A stretch of DNA of 64,000 nt from Rhynchospora pubera (GCA_028095005.1 CM051459.1:44894257-44958256), one strand, 5' to 3'; shown: positions 24,001 to 36,481, numbered from the stretch's first letter. Translations and numbers: made by a program. Notes: generated by a model not told the origin, from the sequence alone.

Positions 24001-27000
24001 GAAAATTATTGTGATCAAATAAATTATAATGTATAGAGAAACAATTGAAATGCTTAAATGATACTCAGAATTGCATTATTTGTATTTTATATGCGTAATT
24101 ACCATGTATAATCCAATATTTTTGAATAAATAACATATGAATCATATTTTAGACAGTATAAAGAGTTTAATGTAGATTTTTATGATCAAATGACATAGAA
24201 TGAATCCAGAAACGATTGAAATGCTCGAACGATGCTCATAATTTCATTATTTGCAATTTATATGCGTAATTTGCTTGTATAATCCAATCTTTTTAAATTA
24301 ATAATATATAAATCATATTCTAGACGGTATATTGTGTTTAAATGTAGATTATCGTGATAAAAAAAATTAGAATAAATCGAGAAACCATTAAATTGCTTAA
24401 ACGATGCTCGTAATTGCATTATTTGCAATTTTATATGTGTAATTATCATTTATAATCCAATCATTTTGAATAATTAACAAATGAATAATATTCTAGACTT
24501 TATAAAAAGTTTAAATATAGATTATTGTGATCAAATAACTTAGAATGAATCCAAAAACGATTGAAATGCTCAAACGATGCTCAGAATTGCATTAATTGCA
24601 ATTTATATGCGTAATTATCATGTATAATCCAATATTTTGTAATAAATAACATATGAATCCTACTGTAGACAGAATAAAGAGTTTACATGTTAATTATTGT
24701 GATCAAATGAGTTAGAATGCATTCAGAAATGATTGAAATATTCAATCGATGGTCAGATTTGCATTATTCGCAATTTATATGCCTAATTACCACGTATAAC
24801 ACAATCATTTTGAATAAATAGCATATGAATCATATTATAGACAATATAATGAGTTTAAATGAAGATTATTGCGATCAAAATGACTTAGATTGAATCCGGA
24901 AACAATTGAAATACTCAAAGGATACTCAGAATTGCATTGTTTGCACTTTATATGCATAATTACCATATATGATCCAATCTTTCTAAATAAATAACATGTG
25001 AATCATATTCTAGACAGTACAAAGAGTTTAAATGTAGATTATTTTGATCAAATGACTTAGGATGAATCCAGAAACAATTGAAATGCTCAAACGATGCTCA
25101 TAATTGCATTATTTGCGGTTTGTATGTGTAATTAGCAAGTATAATCTAATTTTTTTGAATAAATAACATATGAATCATATTCTAGACAGTATAAAATGTT
25201 TTTTGATCAAATGACTTAGAATGAATCCAGAAACGATTGAAATGATTAAACGTTGCTCAGAATTTCACTATTTGCGCTTTATATACGTAATTACCAAGTA
25301 TAATCCAATCTATTTGAATAAATAACATATGAATAATATTTTGAACTGTATAAAGAGTTTAAATGAATATTATTGTGACCAAATGACTTAGAATGAATCC
25401 AGAAACGATTGAAATGCTCAAAAAATTCTCAGAATTGCATTATTTGTAATTTATATGTGTAATTAGCATATATAATCAAAAATTTTTAAATAAATAACAT
25501 ATGAATCATATTCTAGACAGTATAAAGAGTTTAAATGTAAATTATTGTGATAAAATTAATTAGAATGCATCAATAAACGATTGAAATTCAGAAGCGATGC
25601 TCAGAATTGCATTATTTACAATTTATATGCGTAATTACCTTGTATAATACAATCTTTTTAATTAAATAACATATGAATCATATTCTAGATGGTATAAATA
25701 GTTTAAATATATATTATTGCAATCAAATGACTTAGAATAAATCCAGAAACGATGGAAATGCTCAAACGATGCTCATAATTGCGTTATTTGCACTTCATAT
25801 GAGTAATTAGCTTGTATAATCCAATCTTTTTGAAAAAATAACATATGAATCATATTCTAGACAACATAAAGAGTTTAAATGTAGATTATTGTGATTAAAT
25901 GACTTAGAATGAATCCATAAATGATTGAAATGCTCTAGTGATGCTCAGAATTGCAATATTTGCACTTTTATGCGTAATTAGCATGTATAATCCAATTTAA
26001 AAAAAAAATAACATGTGAATCATATTCTAGACATCATAAAGAATTTAAATGTTGATTATTGTGATCAAATGACTTAGAAAGAATTCAGAAACGATTGAAA
26101 TGCTCAAATGATAATCAGAATTGTATTATTTGCACTTTATATGTCTAATTACCATGTATAATTTTTTTTTGAATAAATAACATATGAATAATATTCTAGA
26201 CAGTATAAAGAGTTTAATTGCAGAGTTTATATGTCTAATTACTTTGAATGAAACAAGAAACGATTGAAATGCTCAAACGATGCTCAGAATTGTAATATCT
26301 TCACTTTCTATGCGTAATTAGCATGTATAATCCAATATTTCTGAATAAATAATATATGAATCATATTCTAGAAAGTGTAAAGAGTTTTAGTTTTGATTAT
26401 TGTGATCAAATGACTTAGAATGAATGCAGAAACGATTGAAATGCTCAAACAATGCACAGAATTGCATTATTTACACTTTATATGCGTAATTAGCATATAT
26501 AATCCAATATTTTTAAATAAATTATATATAAATCATAATCTAGACAATATAAAGAGTTTAAATGTAGATTATCATGATCAAAGGTATTAGAATGCATTCG
26601 AAAACGATTGAAATACTCAAACGATGCTCAGAATTGCATTATTTGCACTTTATATGCGTAGTTACCATGTATAATCCAATTTTTTTAAATAAAAAACATA
26701 TGAATCATATTCTAACAGTATAATGTGTTTAAATGTATATTATCATTATCAAATGACTTAGAATGAATCCAGAAACGATTTAAATGCTCGAACGATGCAC
26801 AGAATTACATTGTTTGCAATTTATATTCGTAATTACCATGTATAATCCAATCTTTTATATTAAATAACATATGAATCATATTATAGACAGATAAAGAGTT
26901 TAAATATAGATTGTCGTGATCAAATAATTTAGAATGAATCCATAAACGATCAAAATGCTCAAATGATGCTCAGAATTACATTATTTGCAATTTATATGGT

Positions 27001-28541
27001 AATTACGACGTATAATCCAATAATTTTGAATAAATAACATATGAATAATATTCTAGACAGTATAAAAAGTTTAAATGTAGATTATTGTGATCAAATGATA
27101 TAGAATGAATCCAGAATCGACTGAATGCTCAAATAATGATCAGAATTTCATTATTTTTAATTTATATGCATAATTATCATGCATAATCCGATCTTTTAAA
27201 TAAATAACTTATGAATCATATTCTAGATAGGATAAAGAGTTTATATGTTGATTATTGTAATCAAATGAATTAGAATGCATCCAGAAACGATTGAAATGCT
27301 CAAACAATGCTCAGAATTGCATTATTTTCAATTTATATGCGTAATTACCATATATAATCCTTTTTTTTAATAAATAAAATTTGAATCTTAGTCTGGACAC
27401 TATAAAGAGTTTAAATGTAGATTATTGTGATGATTGACTTAGAATGTGTCCAGAAATGATTGGAATGCGCAAATGATGCTTAGGATTGCATTATTTGCAA
27501 TTTATATGCGTAATTAGCATGTATAATCCAATCTTTTTGACTGAATAATATATGAATCATATTGTAGACAGTATAAAGACTTTAAATGCTGATTATTGTG
27601 ATCGATTGAATTAGAATGCATCTAGAAACGATTGAAATGGTCAAACAATGCTCATTATTGCTATATTTGCACTTTATATTCGTAATTACCATGTACAATC
27701 CTATATTTTTTTAATAAATAACATATGAATCATATTTTAGACATTATAAAGAGTATAAATGTAGATTATTGTGATGAAATATCAAAGAATGAATAAAAAA
27801 CCATTGAAATTCTCAAATAATACTCATAATTGCATTATCTGCATTTTATATTTGTAATTACCTTGTATAATCCAATCTTTTTGAATAAATCAGATATGAA
27901 TAATATTCTAGACATTATAAAGAGTTCAAATGTATATTTTTGTGATGAAATGACTTAGAATGAATCCAGAAACGAAAGAAATGCTCAAATGATACTCGAA
28001 ATTGCATTAGTTGCAATTTATATGCGTACCATGTGTAATCTAATATTTTTTAATACATAAGATATGAATCATATTCTAGACAATACAAAGAGTTTAAATG
28101 TAGATTGTTTTGATGAAATAGCTTAGAATGAATCCATAAACGATTGAAATGCTCAAATGATACTCAGAATTGTATTATTTGCATTTTATATGCGTAATTA
28201 CGTTGTATAATCCAATCTTTTGAATAAATAACATATGAATCATATTTTAGACAGTATAAAGAGTTCAAATGTAGATTATTGTGATGAAATAATTTAGAAT
28301 CAATCGAGAAACCATTGAAATGCTCAAATGATACTCATAATTACATTATTTGCTATTTATATGCGTAATTACCATGTATAATCCATTTTTTTTTGAATAA
28401 ATAAGATACGAATCATACTATATAGTATAAAGTGTTTAAATTTTGATTATTGTGATGAAATGACTTAGAGTGAATAAAAAAATAATTAAAATGCTTAAAT
28501 GATACTCAAAATTGCATTATTTGTATTTTATATGCGAAATT
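21052..28541. repeat. 172 bp satellite array, right segment
   Basis: About 43 tandem monomers of roughly 172 bp, strongly AT-rich, uninterrupted by other sequence as far as I could read. A block at 21.2-21.9 kb matches the 18.2-18.9 and 19.1-19.8 kb blocks in monomer order, and a dimeric pattern with a 348 bp period is visible at about 22.95-23.5 kb (marker TTGCATATTATATGCG). The array ends within a monomer just before the CYP85A exon 7 relic. Small minus-strand frames across monomers are repeat artefacts. Confidence 0.93.
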
Positions 28542-28610
28542 TAATCTTTTTTATTTTTCTTTCTGTTGGACTATCTAGGCCCTGACAATTTGCTTTACCC
28601 AATTAACTTA

Positions 28611-28732
28611 GGGAAAAATCTCGAGCCGAATCACCATTTTATGTTGTTTGGTGGAGGGAACATGTCGTGCCTGGGAAGGAACTTAAACGTTCAGATTGCA
28701 ACATTTCTTCACTACTTTGTTACCAGGTATAA
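28611..28732 (+). pseudogene. Decayed CYP85A exon 7 (haem-loop exon relic)
   Basis: Aligns over its whole length with exon 7 of the intact gene at 11577. It reads KNLEPNHHFMLFGGG and FLHYFVTRY against KNLETHHHFMLFGGG and FLHHFITQY. The haem loop is FGGGNMSCLG: the Cys ligand remains, but the conserved Arg of FxxGxRxC is Met. One codon is deleted after the Cys loop and the acceptor is shifted. A donor-like GTACAAG follows. Exons 4-6 and 8 were not found nearby. With the exon 3 relic at 13896 it frames the satellite array. Confidence 0.8.
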
Positions 28733-28884
28733 GTACAAGTTTCTATTTCTATTGTTTCTTCCTGTATAATCTCTATTTAAATTGAAATAAAAATGTGAAG
28801 AAGCCTCTTAACTTTAAATATTCATGATAAATTCTCAAATCAGATTTTGCATCCGCATCCTCCATTTATCAAGTTTCTTAAATC

Positions 28885-29051
28885 GGCCTGTTTGGATGCG
28901 TTGGGAATTTGGAGAATTTCCAATTCTTAGGCATAAATTTATTATAAATAATCCAAATTCTTCACAAAGTTACACACTTCTCAATAAATTTATGCCTAGG
29001 AATAAAAAATTTTCCAAATTTTCTAAATTCCTAAGCGATCCAAACGGCCCC
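28885..29051. mobile_element. Fold-back MITE with about 70 bp TIRs
   Basis: The left end GGCCTGTTTGGATGCGTTGG and the right end, read inversely, GGGGCCGTTTGGATCGCTTA pair along about 70 bp, leaving a short loop, so nearly the whole element can form a hairpin. The GGCC(T)GTTTGGAT terminus is common among plant MITEs. TTA/TAA lies near both ends but the duplication is not clean, so PIF/Harbinger versus hAT is unresolved. Confidence 0.65.
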
Positions 29052-29164
29052 TAAGAGTGATTTTGATTATAGCGCGTATAACTTACTGACCGATTTAATT
29101 ACGAATGCAATCTATGGATAAATAAGATGAAGAAGTGTACCGGTCGATAAATCTAGGCCATGTA

Positions 29165-29195
29165 ATTTTTTTTTTGAGATAACGCCCGTGGGCTT
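29165..29195 (-). mobile_element. 31 bp truncated LINE/SINE tail with TSD
   Basis: The insert reads, on the minus strand, AAGCCCACGGGCGTTATCTC followed by poly(A). It is flanked by 11 bp duplications TAGGCCATGTA at 29154-29164 and 29196-29206. The GGGCGTTATCTCAAA tail resembles the 3' ends of plant non-LTR retroposons. Confidence 0.6.
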
Positions 29196-29546
29196 TAGGC
29201 CATGTACTTTATTTCGGGTCTAAGGGAACGAAATAGCTAAAAATGATGTATATTTGTACAAGGGGCGGAGGCACATATAAGTTTAAATAGACATTTGCTC
29301 CCCTATAAATTACAAATAACTTTTTAAAAGTGTTAAATTTACATGTAATTCTATACGATCTATTCAATTTATCCCCTCACAATTTTAAAATTTTAGTGTA
29401 GATAACTCTTTGCCTTATTGTTCTAAAATCCTACCTCCGTTGTTGCTGATTTGTTCATATTGTGCTTTAGTCGTGTAGTTCATTATTGCTGACTTGGAAT
29501 CAGTTCTGGTGGGTTTGGAAATGGAATGGTTTTTGATAATGGTCAC

Positions 29547-30095
29547 TAGGGCTGTATACGAGCCGAGTTCGAGCGAGTTAACCTCAACTCGAACTCGAAC
29601 TCGTCACAACTCGAGCCAACTCGTGACTCGACAGCAAAGCAGTACCGAGCTATTCGAGCTGACTCGAACTCGGCTCATTTTAACTCGAGCCAATTCGTGA
29701 CTCGGCAATGAACTCGTGGGAATGTTTTGAGATACTAGTCACCTTAGAATTTTGTTTGAAAATAGAAAAAGAGGAGTAGTCATGAGGGTGTAAGGGAGGG
29801 AAAAAGATCTGGAGACTTGGGGACTAGAGTTAGTGAACGAGTTATGGGCTGCAAATCAATAAAATTGTTGGGCTGTATATTAATATGATAACATTTTATT
29901 TTTTTGCAGCCTGTATATTCTGACTCGAGTTGGACCAAGTCGAGTTGGGCCCAACTCGAACTCGGCTCGTAAAATTAACGAGTTGGCATAACTCGAGTTG
30001 TTAAAACTCGAGTTCTTCTAACTCGAGTTTTTATCGAGCTTTTTTCGAGTCGAGTTCGAGTAACTCACGAGTTATGAGTTTTTTGCTCACCCCTA
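29547..30095. mobile_element. hAT MITE, CTCGAGTT-rich family, copy 2 (inverted)
   Basis: A 549 bp element running TAGGGCTGTATACGAGCC to TTTTGCTCACCCCTA, the reverse orientation of the copy at 5966. The perfect 8 bp duplication ATGGTCAC is at 29539-29546 and 30096-30103. Dense CTCGAGTT and CGAACTCG words fill both ends. Confidence 0.86.
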
Positions 30096-30343
30096 ATGGT
30101 CACTGGCCGAAAAATTTAAAAATAATATTAAATTAATATTATATATTAAAAATAATATCAATATAATAATATTTTTTAAATAGTATCATAAGATCGGAAT
30201 TACGGAATCCCGGATACTGATCTTAGCTAATTACGACCGCAATTAACATCCAATATTAAAATTTCATCCAACAAAAACAAACAACACCAACTAAGTTATA
30301 CTCAACGATCAAGTTTTGTAATCTTTTCAGTCAACCACCGAGT

Positions 30344-31716
30344 TCAGCTTTCTTCCTCAAGATCAAAGAGAACACACTCACTTGCAAATCTAAATTTCGG
30401 CTTCACCTCATTGATAGGATCTAGTAGTAGCCGGTAAGCAACAACACGTTTATCATCACTGACATTAATCTGCAAAACATAGAATTATTCAATGTTAGAA
30501 CAAACACAACTGTCAGATTCTTGATATGCACTCCGTTGTTAGATATTATTTACTCCTTATCTTATGTTTTTTACTCCTTTAAATCTATGCTAAAATACCA
30601 AACACACCTACTAGGTTCTTGATATGTACTCCCTTGTTAGATATTATTTATCCTCTTATGTTATATTTTGTACTCCTTTAAGATTATGCTAAAATACCAA
30701 ACGCACTTGCCAAGTTCTTAATATGTACTCCCTTGTTACATATTATTTACTCTCTTATACTATATTTTGTACTCCTTTAAGATTATGCTAAAATACCAAA
30801 CACACCTGTCAGGTTCTTGATATGTACTCCCTTGTTATATATTATTTACTCTCTTATGCTATATTTTGTACTCCTTTAAGATTATGCTAAAATACCAAAC
30901 ACACCTGCCAGGTTCTTGATATGTACTCGGTTGTTACATATTATTTACTCTCTTGTCATATGTTTTGTACTCCTTTAAGTCTATGCTAAAATACCAAACA
31001 CACTTGTCAGATTCTTGATATGTACTCTCTTGTTAGATATTATTTACTCCCTTATCATATATTTTATACTCCTTTAAGCCTATATTAGAACAGCAAACAA
31101 ACAACAAAGCTTCTTGATATATACTCCCTTGTTACATATTATTACTCCCTTATCCTATGTTTTGTACTCCTTTAAGATTATGCTAACACACCAAACGCAC
31201 CAGTCAGGTTCTTGATATATACTCACTTGTTAGATATTATTTACTCCCTTATCCTATATGTTGTACTCCTTTGAGCCTATATTAGAACAACAAACAAACA
31301 ACAAAGTTTCTTGATATGTACTCCCTTGTTAAATATTATTTACTCCCTTATTCTATGTTTTGTACTCCTTTTAGGTTATGCTAACATATACCAAACACAC
31401 CAACCAGGTTCTTGATATGTACTCCCTTATTTAGATTTTATTTACTCCCTTATCCTATATTTTGTACTCCTTTAAGCCTATATTAAAACAGCAAACAAAC
31501 AACAAAGCTTCTTGATATGTACTCACTTGTTAGATATTATTACTCCCTTATCCTATGTTTTGTACTTCTTCAATACATTTTATAATTAACAAATACATAA
31601 TCCCTTATGTAAATTACCTGAGAAGATGGTACTGGCTTATTAAGTAACTTGCAAATGAGAATCCTCAGGATGAGCAGACCACTGTCTTCGTTAAGAATCA
31701 ACAAATAAATAATTCC
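30344..31716 (-). pseudogene. Two exon-like segments of an unrecognised gene
   Basis: Minus-strand segment 31716-31618 (33 codons) has an acceptor-like TTATTTAG before it and a CAG|GTAATT donor after it; it contains ILNEDSGLLILRILICKLLN. Segment 30469-30344 follows a TTTTGCAG acceptor in the same phase and reads INVSDDKRVVAYRLLLDPIN onward for 41 codons to a stop. The codon use and clean splice sites look genuine, but I do not know the family. The 1.15 kb intron between them holds the 99 bp minisatellite. A further plausible exon ending at a TTTCAG|GTTC donor lies near 32360-32250 (GNTKADLACTILADLAS), but its phase does not fit directly. Most likely a gene remnant. Confidence 0.35.
30512..31590. 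repeat. 99 bp minisatellite, about 11 copies
   Basis: Tandem units of 98-99 bp marked by TTCTTGATATGTACTC starting at about 30518, 30616, 30715, 30814, 30913 and onward to about 31508. Each also carries ATATTATTTACTCCCTTAT and TTTTGTACTCCTTTAAG. A subset of units carries the variant AACAACAAACAAACAACAAAG, in alternating units toward the right, suggesting a two-unit superrepeat. Confidence 0.92.
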
Positions 31717-34512
31717 CTAAATAAAAATATATGAAGTTATGAACTCATATGAACAAATAAGTAAATATCTAGTTCTAATTGATCAGTAAATTGATTTCAA
31801 ATGAAATGTAAAATTCTAAATTAGATTCCGAACAATTGATTTTCATAGAAGTTTAAAAAACTAGAATGGATCTGAATCTATTTCCAATTCCAAAACCACA
31901 ACTCAAAAATACAAAAAGCACAAATCAAAGACATAATTTCAGACCACATCTGATTCAATTTCTAGTACATTAATAGCTAATCCCTATATACAAATTATAT
32001 ACTTTCTTGTATCAAATAAGATACTCCCTTGTATCACAATTCTACTTTATGGGAATGATTTAAGAAAAATTTCAATTGAATCGCAAACATCATCTTGATA
32101 TATACTTTCAAAAGTTGAGAATCTATTTCAATAGAACAAGAGGAGAAATTAGATCTGGAAAGAGAGATGTTTGGTCAATAGAACAAACTCTTGTGAATCA
32201 TTACAATCAATTGCAGTAAAACAAGAATTTGAACCTATTATCTTGTAAAATTTGAACCTGAAATTTGCTGCCACGTCAGGAATGTGAAAGTCTTTTTTTG
32301 TAGAAGCAAGGTCAGCCAAGATCGTGCATGCTAGATCAGCCTTCGTGTTACCAGAACGCAATTAGCCTTCGTCATTGTTTCGTATGGTCGATCTAAAGGC
32401 AGAGTTGTGCGTAGGGTAGGGTATAACGGGTTGGAGCTTGTGAAATGTGTCGAAATTGAGATCTAGCTATGCGATGATGCACGTCACAGGGTCGTTTGCG
32501 CATTGAAGGGGACCTTGGTGTAGATCAGATTGCATCTCAAGTAGTGAAGAACGATTTTGGATCTAGAACTGAACCCGATCCGCCAAGGTTAAAGGATGCA
32601 CAACCGGTCGATGTGGCAACGTGGTGGTGAGGTGCGATGGTGGCGCATCGTCGTTGAGAGTAAAGAGGCGACCTCGAGGCGGAATGGATATGGCGAGACG
32701 GCGAGCGTGCTTGACGACGACGAGATCTGTCAAGAGATCTAAACGAAAGAGATATCACATGCATCACACGTGAATACAAAAAAATTATGGGCTGGATGCG
32801 AAGGCCCGCTGGAATGGCAGGATGGCACCATCACAAGGACTTCTTGGCAGTTGTTTATTTTAGGCTTTCTGGATTAAAAGACCTGCAGAGGATTTTGTTC
32901 CCTATTGTCTATGTGGCTTTGTGCTGGGAGCTGGGTCCAGAAGTATATAATCAACCCCAAATGACAATTTTATTAGAATAAATGTTTGAAATTTTTGTAT
33001 TTTTGTAATGGCAACAAACCTCGAAGCTGATGTAGAGTAATTGAGATGGTGTGCTACATTCCACAATATGTACTATAAAAGTTTGAGATTGAGAATATCT
33101 AGATAGGCGACTTTTTCAGTGTATCCGGCTGCATCTACATATGTTTATTTTATTTTATTATTTTTTTTTTTGACAAACAGATGTTGAAAGTTCTTATATA
33201 TACCCTTTATTTATGTTCATTCGATATTTTTAACTATTAAATGTGACTCAATTGAGTCATTGATACTTTGCTTGATATAATTACTCCTGTAATTATATTT
33301 AGTTATAACTTAATTGACTCTAGTAACTAGAGAACCTAACATTCCTGCAAAACAAAGTAACTAAAGTATATTGAATTAATTATCAACTAATTAACTAAAA
33401 TACCAACTTGAACTAATTCCGAAATATGTCAGTGTATATTGTATAACAACTCAGTGCTTTGACTGAACCAAATACAATCGTCAAGAGAAAAAATAAATAA
33501 ATCTTTTTTTAATTCCCAATTGAATATTTTGCATTAATATGAAAACGAAAGAACTTATAGTTAGCAAAGAAACAAAAAGGTAAGGTAAGGTCTGTTGCGA
33601 AACTCGAAAAACAATAATAATGGCTGTTCTATATAATCGGTGTTTCTATCCCCGAGAGACAAAATATTTTAAAAGCGAACACCGCGTAATTGGATGTATA
33701 AGTCAAATACAAACTATCACAAAGTCACAAGCAACAAGTCAAAGTGAGAGAGAAGCAGTACCATTCCTATCCCATAATTCCAGCACAAGTGCACAACTAT
33801 CGTTTTATGCCAGAAATATCATGGGTTACCCCACATGCAGTGGACATTTCTAGGATGACAAGTTACGATATTACCACCTGGAATATTTTGTCGGTATGTT
33901 TTTTAGATTAAAGATGGTATTAAGTTTTCCAATTTTAATATTTATGAGAGATATTTTATTAGATTTTTTAACTGTGTTTAAAAAAATAATTATCCTTAAC
34001 TATTAGATTAAAAGCCGGTTCCTTCTCAATATAGTTTACATTATGAAATATCAATCAATTTAAAAAATCTAAATAAATGAATAAATATACATTGTACAAT
34101 AGTTAAGTGTGCATTGTGTAATCATCAAATATGTATATTATACAACAACTAAGTACGTAACTTAGATATGGTTTAGACCATAAAAAACATCAAAATAGCA
34201 AATATGCATTCAGCCATTACTGAATATGCATCTTGCAACAGTCAGTACATTATGCAATAATTAAATATACTTATATACATTAGGATAAAATGATAAATAC
34301 AAAACTTGTAGACACATGTAGACAACGTACGAAATCGCATTTCGATAGGCCGAAATAAGGTTTTACTGATCCCAAACTAAATAAGTATATATGCATCAAT
34401 ACAATAAACAAATATTAAGAGACAACGACACATTCTTTAATAAGTATAAATATATAAATATACGTGTATTTTGAAGTAAAAAAAAAGTTAGAGTTTAACA
34501 TATAAGACACAT
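31717..34512. other. Intergenic / gene-remnant zone, no gene recognised
   Basis: 32.35-32.95 kb is less AT-rich and holds overlapping short frames on both strands with no recognisable family. 33.4-34.3 kb contains degenerate repetitions of words like AATATGCATTGTACAAC. Nothing here is firm enough to call a gene. Confidence 0.4.
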
Positions 34513-34805
34513 TAGGGCTGTCAACGGAATGCGGTTTCGCACGTTTCCATTCCGTTCCGTCTAAACGGAATAGCTAGCGGAAGGAATACTATTTCATTTT
34601 TTAAAACGGAACGCGTACTAGTAAACGTTAGTGTTCCGTTTACCAAAAATTGAGTATAAATCAATGGAAAATGGAGAATAGAACAAAAAACTGTTCCGTT
34701 TATGAAACGGAACGGAAACGAAACTGGTGTATGTTACGTTACCAAAAACGGAACGAAAACGAAATTGGTATATTCTGTTCCGTTTAAGCATGTTTGACAC
34801 CCCTA
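34513..34805. mobile_element. hAT MITE, ACGGT family, copy 2
   Basis: A 293 bp element from TAGGGCTGTCAACGG to TTTGACACCCCTA, the same family, orientation and length as the element at 17553. The interior repeats GTTCCGTTT and AACGGAAC words. The flanking 8 bp (AGACACAT and GGACATAG) do not match well, so the duplication has decayed or the copy was rearranged. Confidence 0.7.
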
Positions 34806-35286
34806 GGACATAGGTTCATTTCAAGCGATTGTTTTCATGTCTTCAATTTCAAGTAACCGATCCGAACAGTTCAATATATTTTCCATATTGAATACTTATA
34901 AATTTAGATTTTATATTTTAATAAAAAAATTACTATATTTTAGATTTTCAAAATCATTATTATTGGGTAGTCATAATTCTTATACCTTGAATTTTCTAAA
35001 ATACCAAAAATATATATATATGATTATTGTAAAAAGTTGATATCTCAGATGAAAACCATGTTGAACAATTTGAATCGGTTTTATATGAATTTTAAAAATC
35101 TAATAATTAACAATCATTTGAGACGAACCACACCCTATCTCATATATTAGACTCTAATATATTTCTTTAAAGTAATAAAAAGTTTATAAAAGCGGTTTAA
35201 AGCTAGTCATTCCATATTATATATACATATTACGTTCTGTATGATCCGCATTTTATTTTATTAAAAAAAGTGAAGCTAAACAATCC

Positions 35287-35481
35287 GTGTCGGTGTTCAA
35301 AGAAACGGAACAAAGTAGATTCTCACACCATCTTTCAGATCTAGTTCTAGCCGACCATTGGCTCATTGCACACGACTCCATAACTGGTGAGCGCAACATC
35401 ATTTACAACATGGTAAAAATAACTCAGGATTTGGCAACATGGGATCCTCTTCGTGCCGACAAAATAGAATTCCCAGCTTAG
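35287..35481 (+). other. Small open frame of coding-like composition
   Basis: A 64-codon frame ending at TAG contains DLVLADHWLIAHDSITGERN and ATWDPLRADKIEFPA. Its composition is less AT-skewed than the surroundings and looks protein-like. I do not recognise it, and no splice partners or promoter were seen. It may be an exon relic. Confidence 0.2.
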
Positions 35482-35701
35482 AAGGCCACGAGCCCACGAG
35501 GGATTCAAACATTTAATATTTATATATTTTCAGTGCATAGCATTTCCATATTATTTTTCATATGAATAATTTAAAATTTCAAATAACAACGGAGAAGTGT
35601 TTGTGGAGCATTAATTTTATTCGACCTCAAGATAACATATTTATGAAAATAAAAATTTTAATTACCTATTTTTAATATAATTTTTTTAAAAATAACAATT
35701 T

Positions 35702-36068
35702 GTGGCTAGTGTCAAACATATAGGACACGTATACTTGTCCAACGCGATAAAATTTTAATTTTTAAAATTGGAATGACCGATTCAAACCGTTTAAATTGTT
35801 CTATGTTATAAAATCTTCATGGAGACCAAATTTATATTTTTTCAAATTTTTTGAAATTTTTCAATATGCTCAATCTAAAAAGTTATGAACCCTCCAATTT
35901 TGAAAATTCGAAAAAATAGTTAGAAAATATGAAAAAAATATAAAATTTGATTTTCAAGGATATTTTAATATAGAGATCATATTGAGCGGTTTGGATCGAC
36001 CGTTTGAAATTTTAATGTTCGACGTTTGGATTGTGTTTGATGTCCTATATGTTTGATTCTAGCATTAC
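35702..36068. mobile_element. Fold-back MITE, GTGGCTAGTGTCAAAC family, complete copy c
   Basis: The left end GTGGCTAGTGTCAAACATAT and the right end, inverted, GTAATGCTAGAATCAAACAT share the CTAG..TCAAACATATAGGACA core. The interior arms are inverted copies, giving a long imperfect hairpin. Related to the two truncated copies at 14982 and 15305. No clear target duplication. Confidence 0.65.
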
Positions 36069-36481
36069 TCTTTTTTTTTTTTTGTTCTCCTTTCAATATT
36101 GCATAAAATGAGCTCTACCAACCTATCTAAAATGAATTTTAAACCTTAAAATTGGCATAAATGATTAAACCCAGAATAGAACAAAAACAATAATTTAAAT
36201 TTCTCATTTCAAATTCGGATTTATAATTTATTCATGGAAGAAAATTGTGAACAAAATAGGACCTCAAAATATAAATATTGGATCCTTAGATATTAGTATA
36301 TTACAAATCAGATGGTCTGGTTGATCTTGTATGCAACCATTGCTTTCCAACTAGTTGCAATACGAGCCATCTAATATAAGCTAAAATGCGAGCCATCACG
36401 GCTCAATTTTAACCTGTCAAACTATTTTTCAGACAATTTCAAAGCTACTTAAATTGTCGAGAAAGATATAATTGAAGCTTC

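Noticed and set aside
18254..24449. Recurring small minus-strand frames such as MIITHIKLQ
   Set aside because: They recur because the 172 bp monomer repeats; frame and length change from copy to copy with no conservation.
14033..28541. Calling the satellite a centromere
   Set aside because: Monomer length and higher-order units are compatible, but the array is only about 11.3 kb of repeat, lies next to an active-looking gene, and sequence alone cannot show CENH3.
29258..29443. Another CAGGGGCGGAG-type hAT element
   Set aside because: The left end ACAAGGGGCGGAGGCAC is suggestive, but no matching 8 bp duplication or right terminus was found.
30512..31590. Possible CRISPR-like array
   Set aside because: Units of 98-99 bp are contiguous and similar along their length, without repeat/spacer structure, in a plant genome. 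It is a minisatellite.
32537..32779. 80-codon minus-strand frame, Arg/Ser/His-rich
   Set aside because: Its composition reflects local GC-rich sequence; no domain, splice site or promoter supports it.
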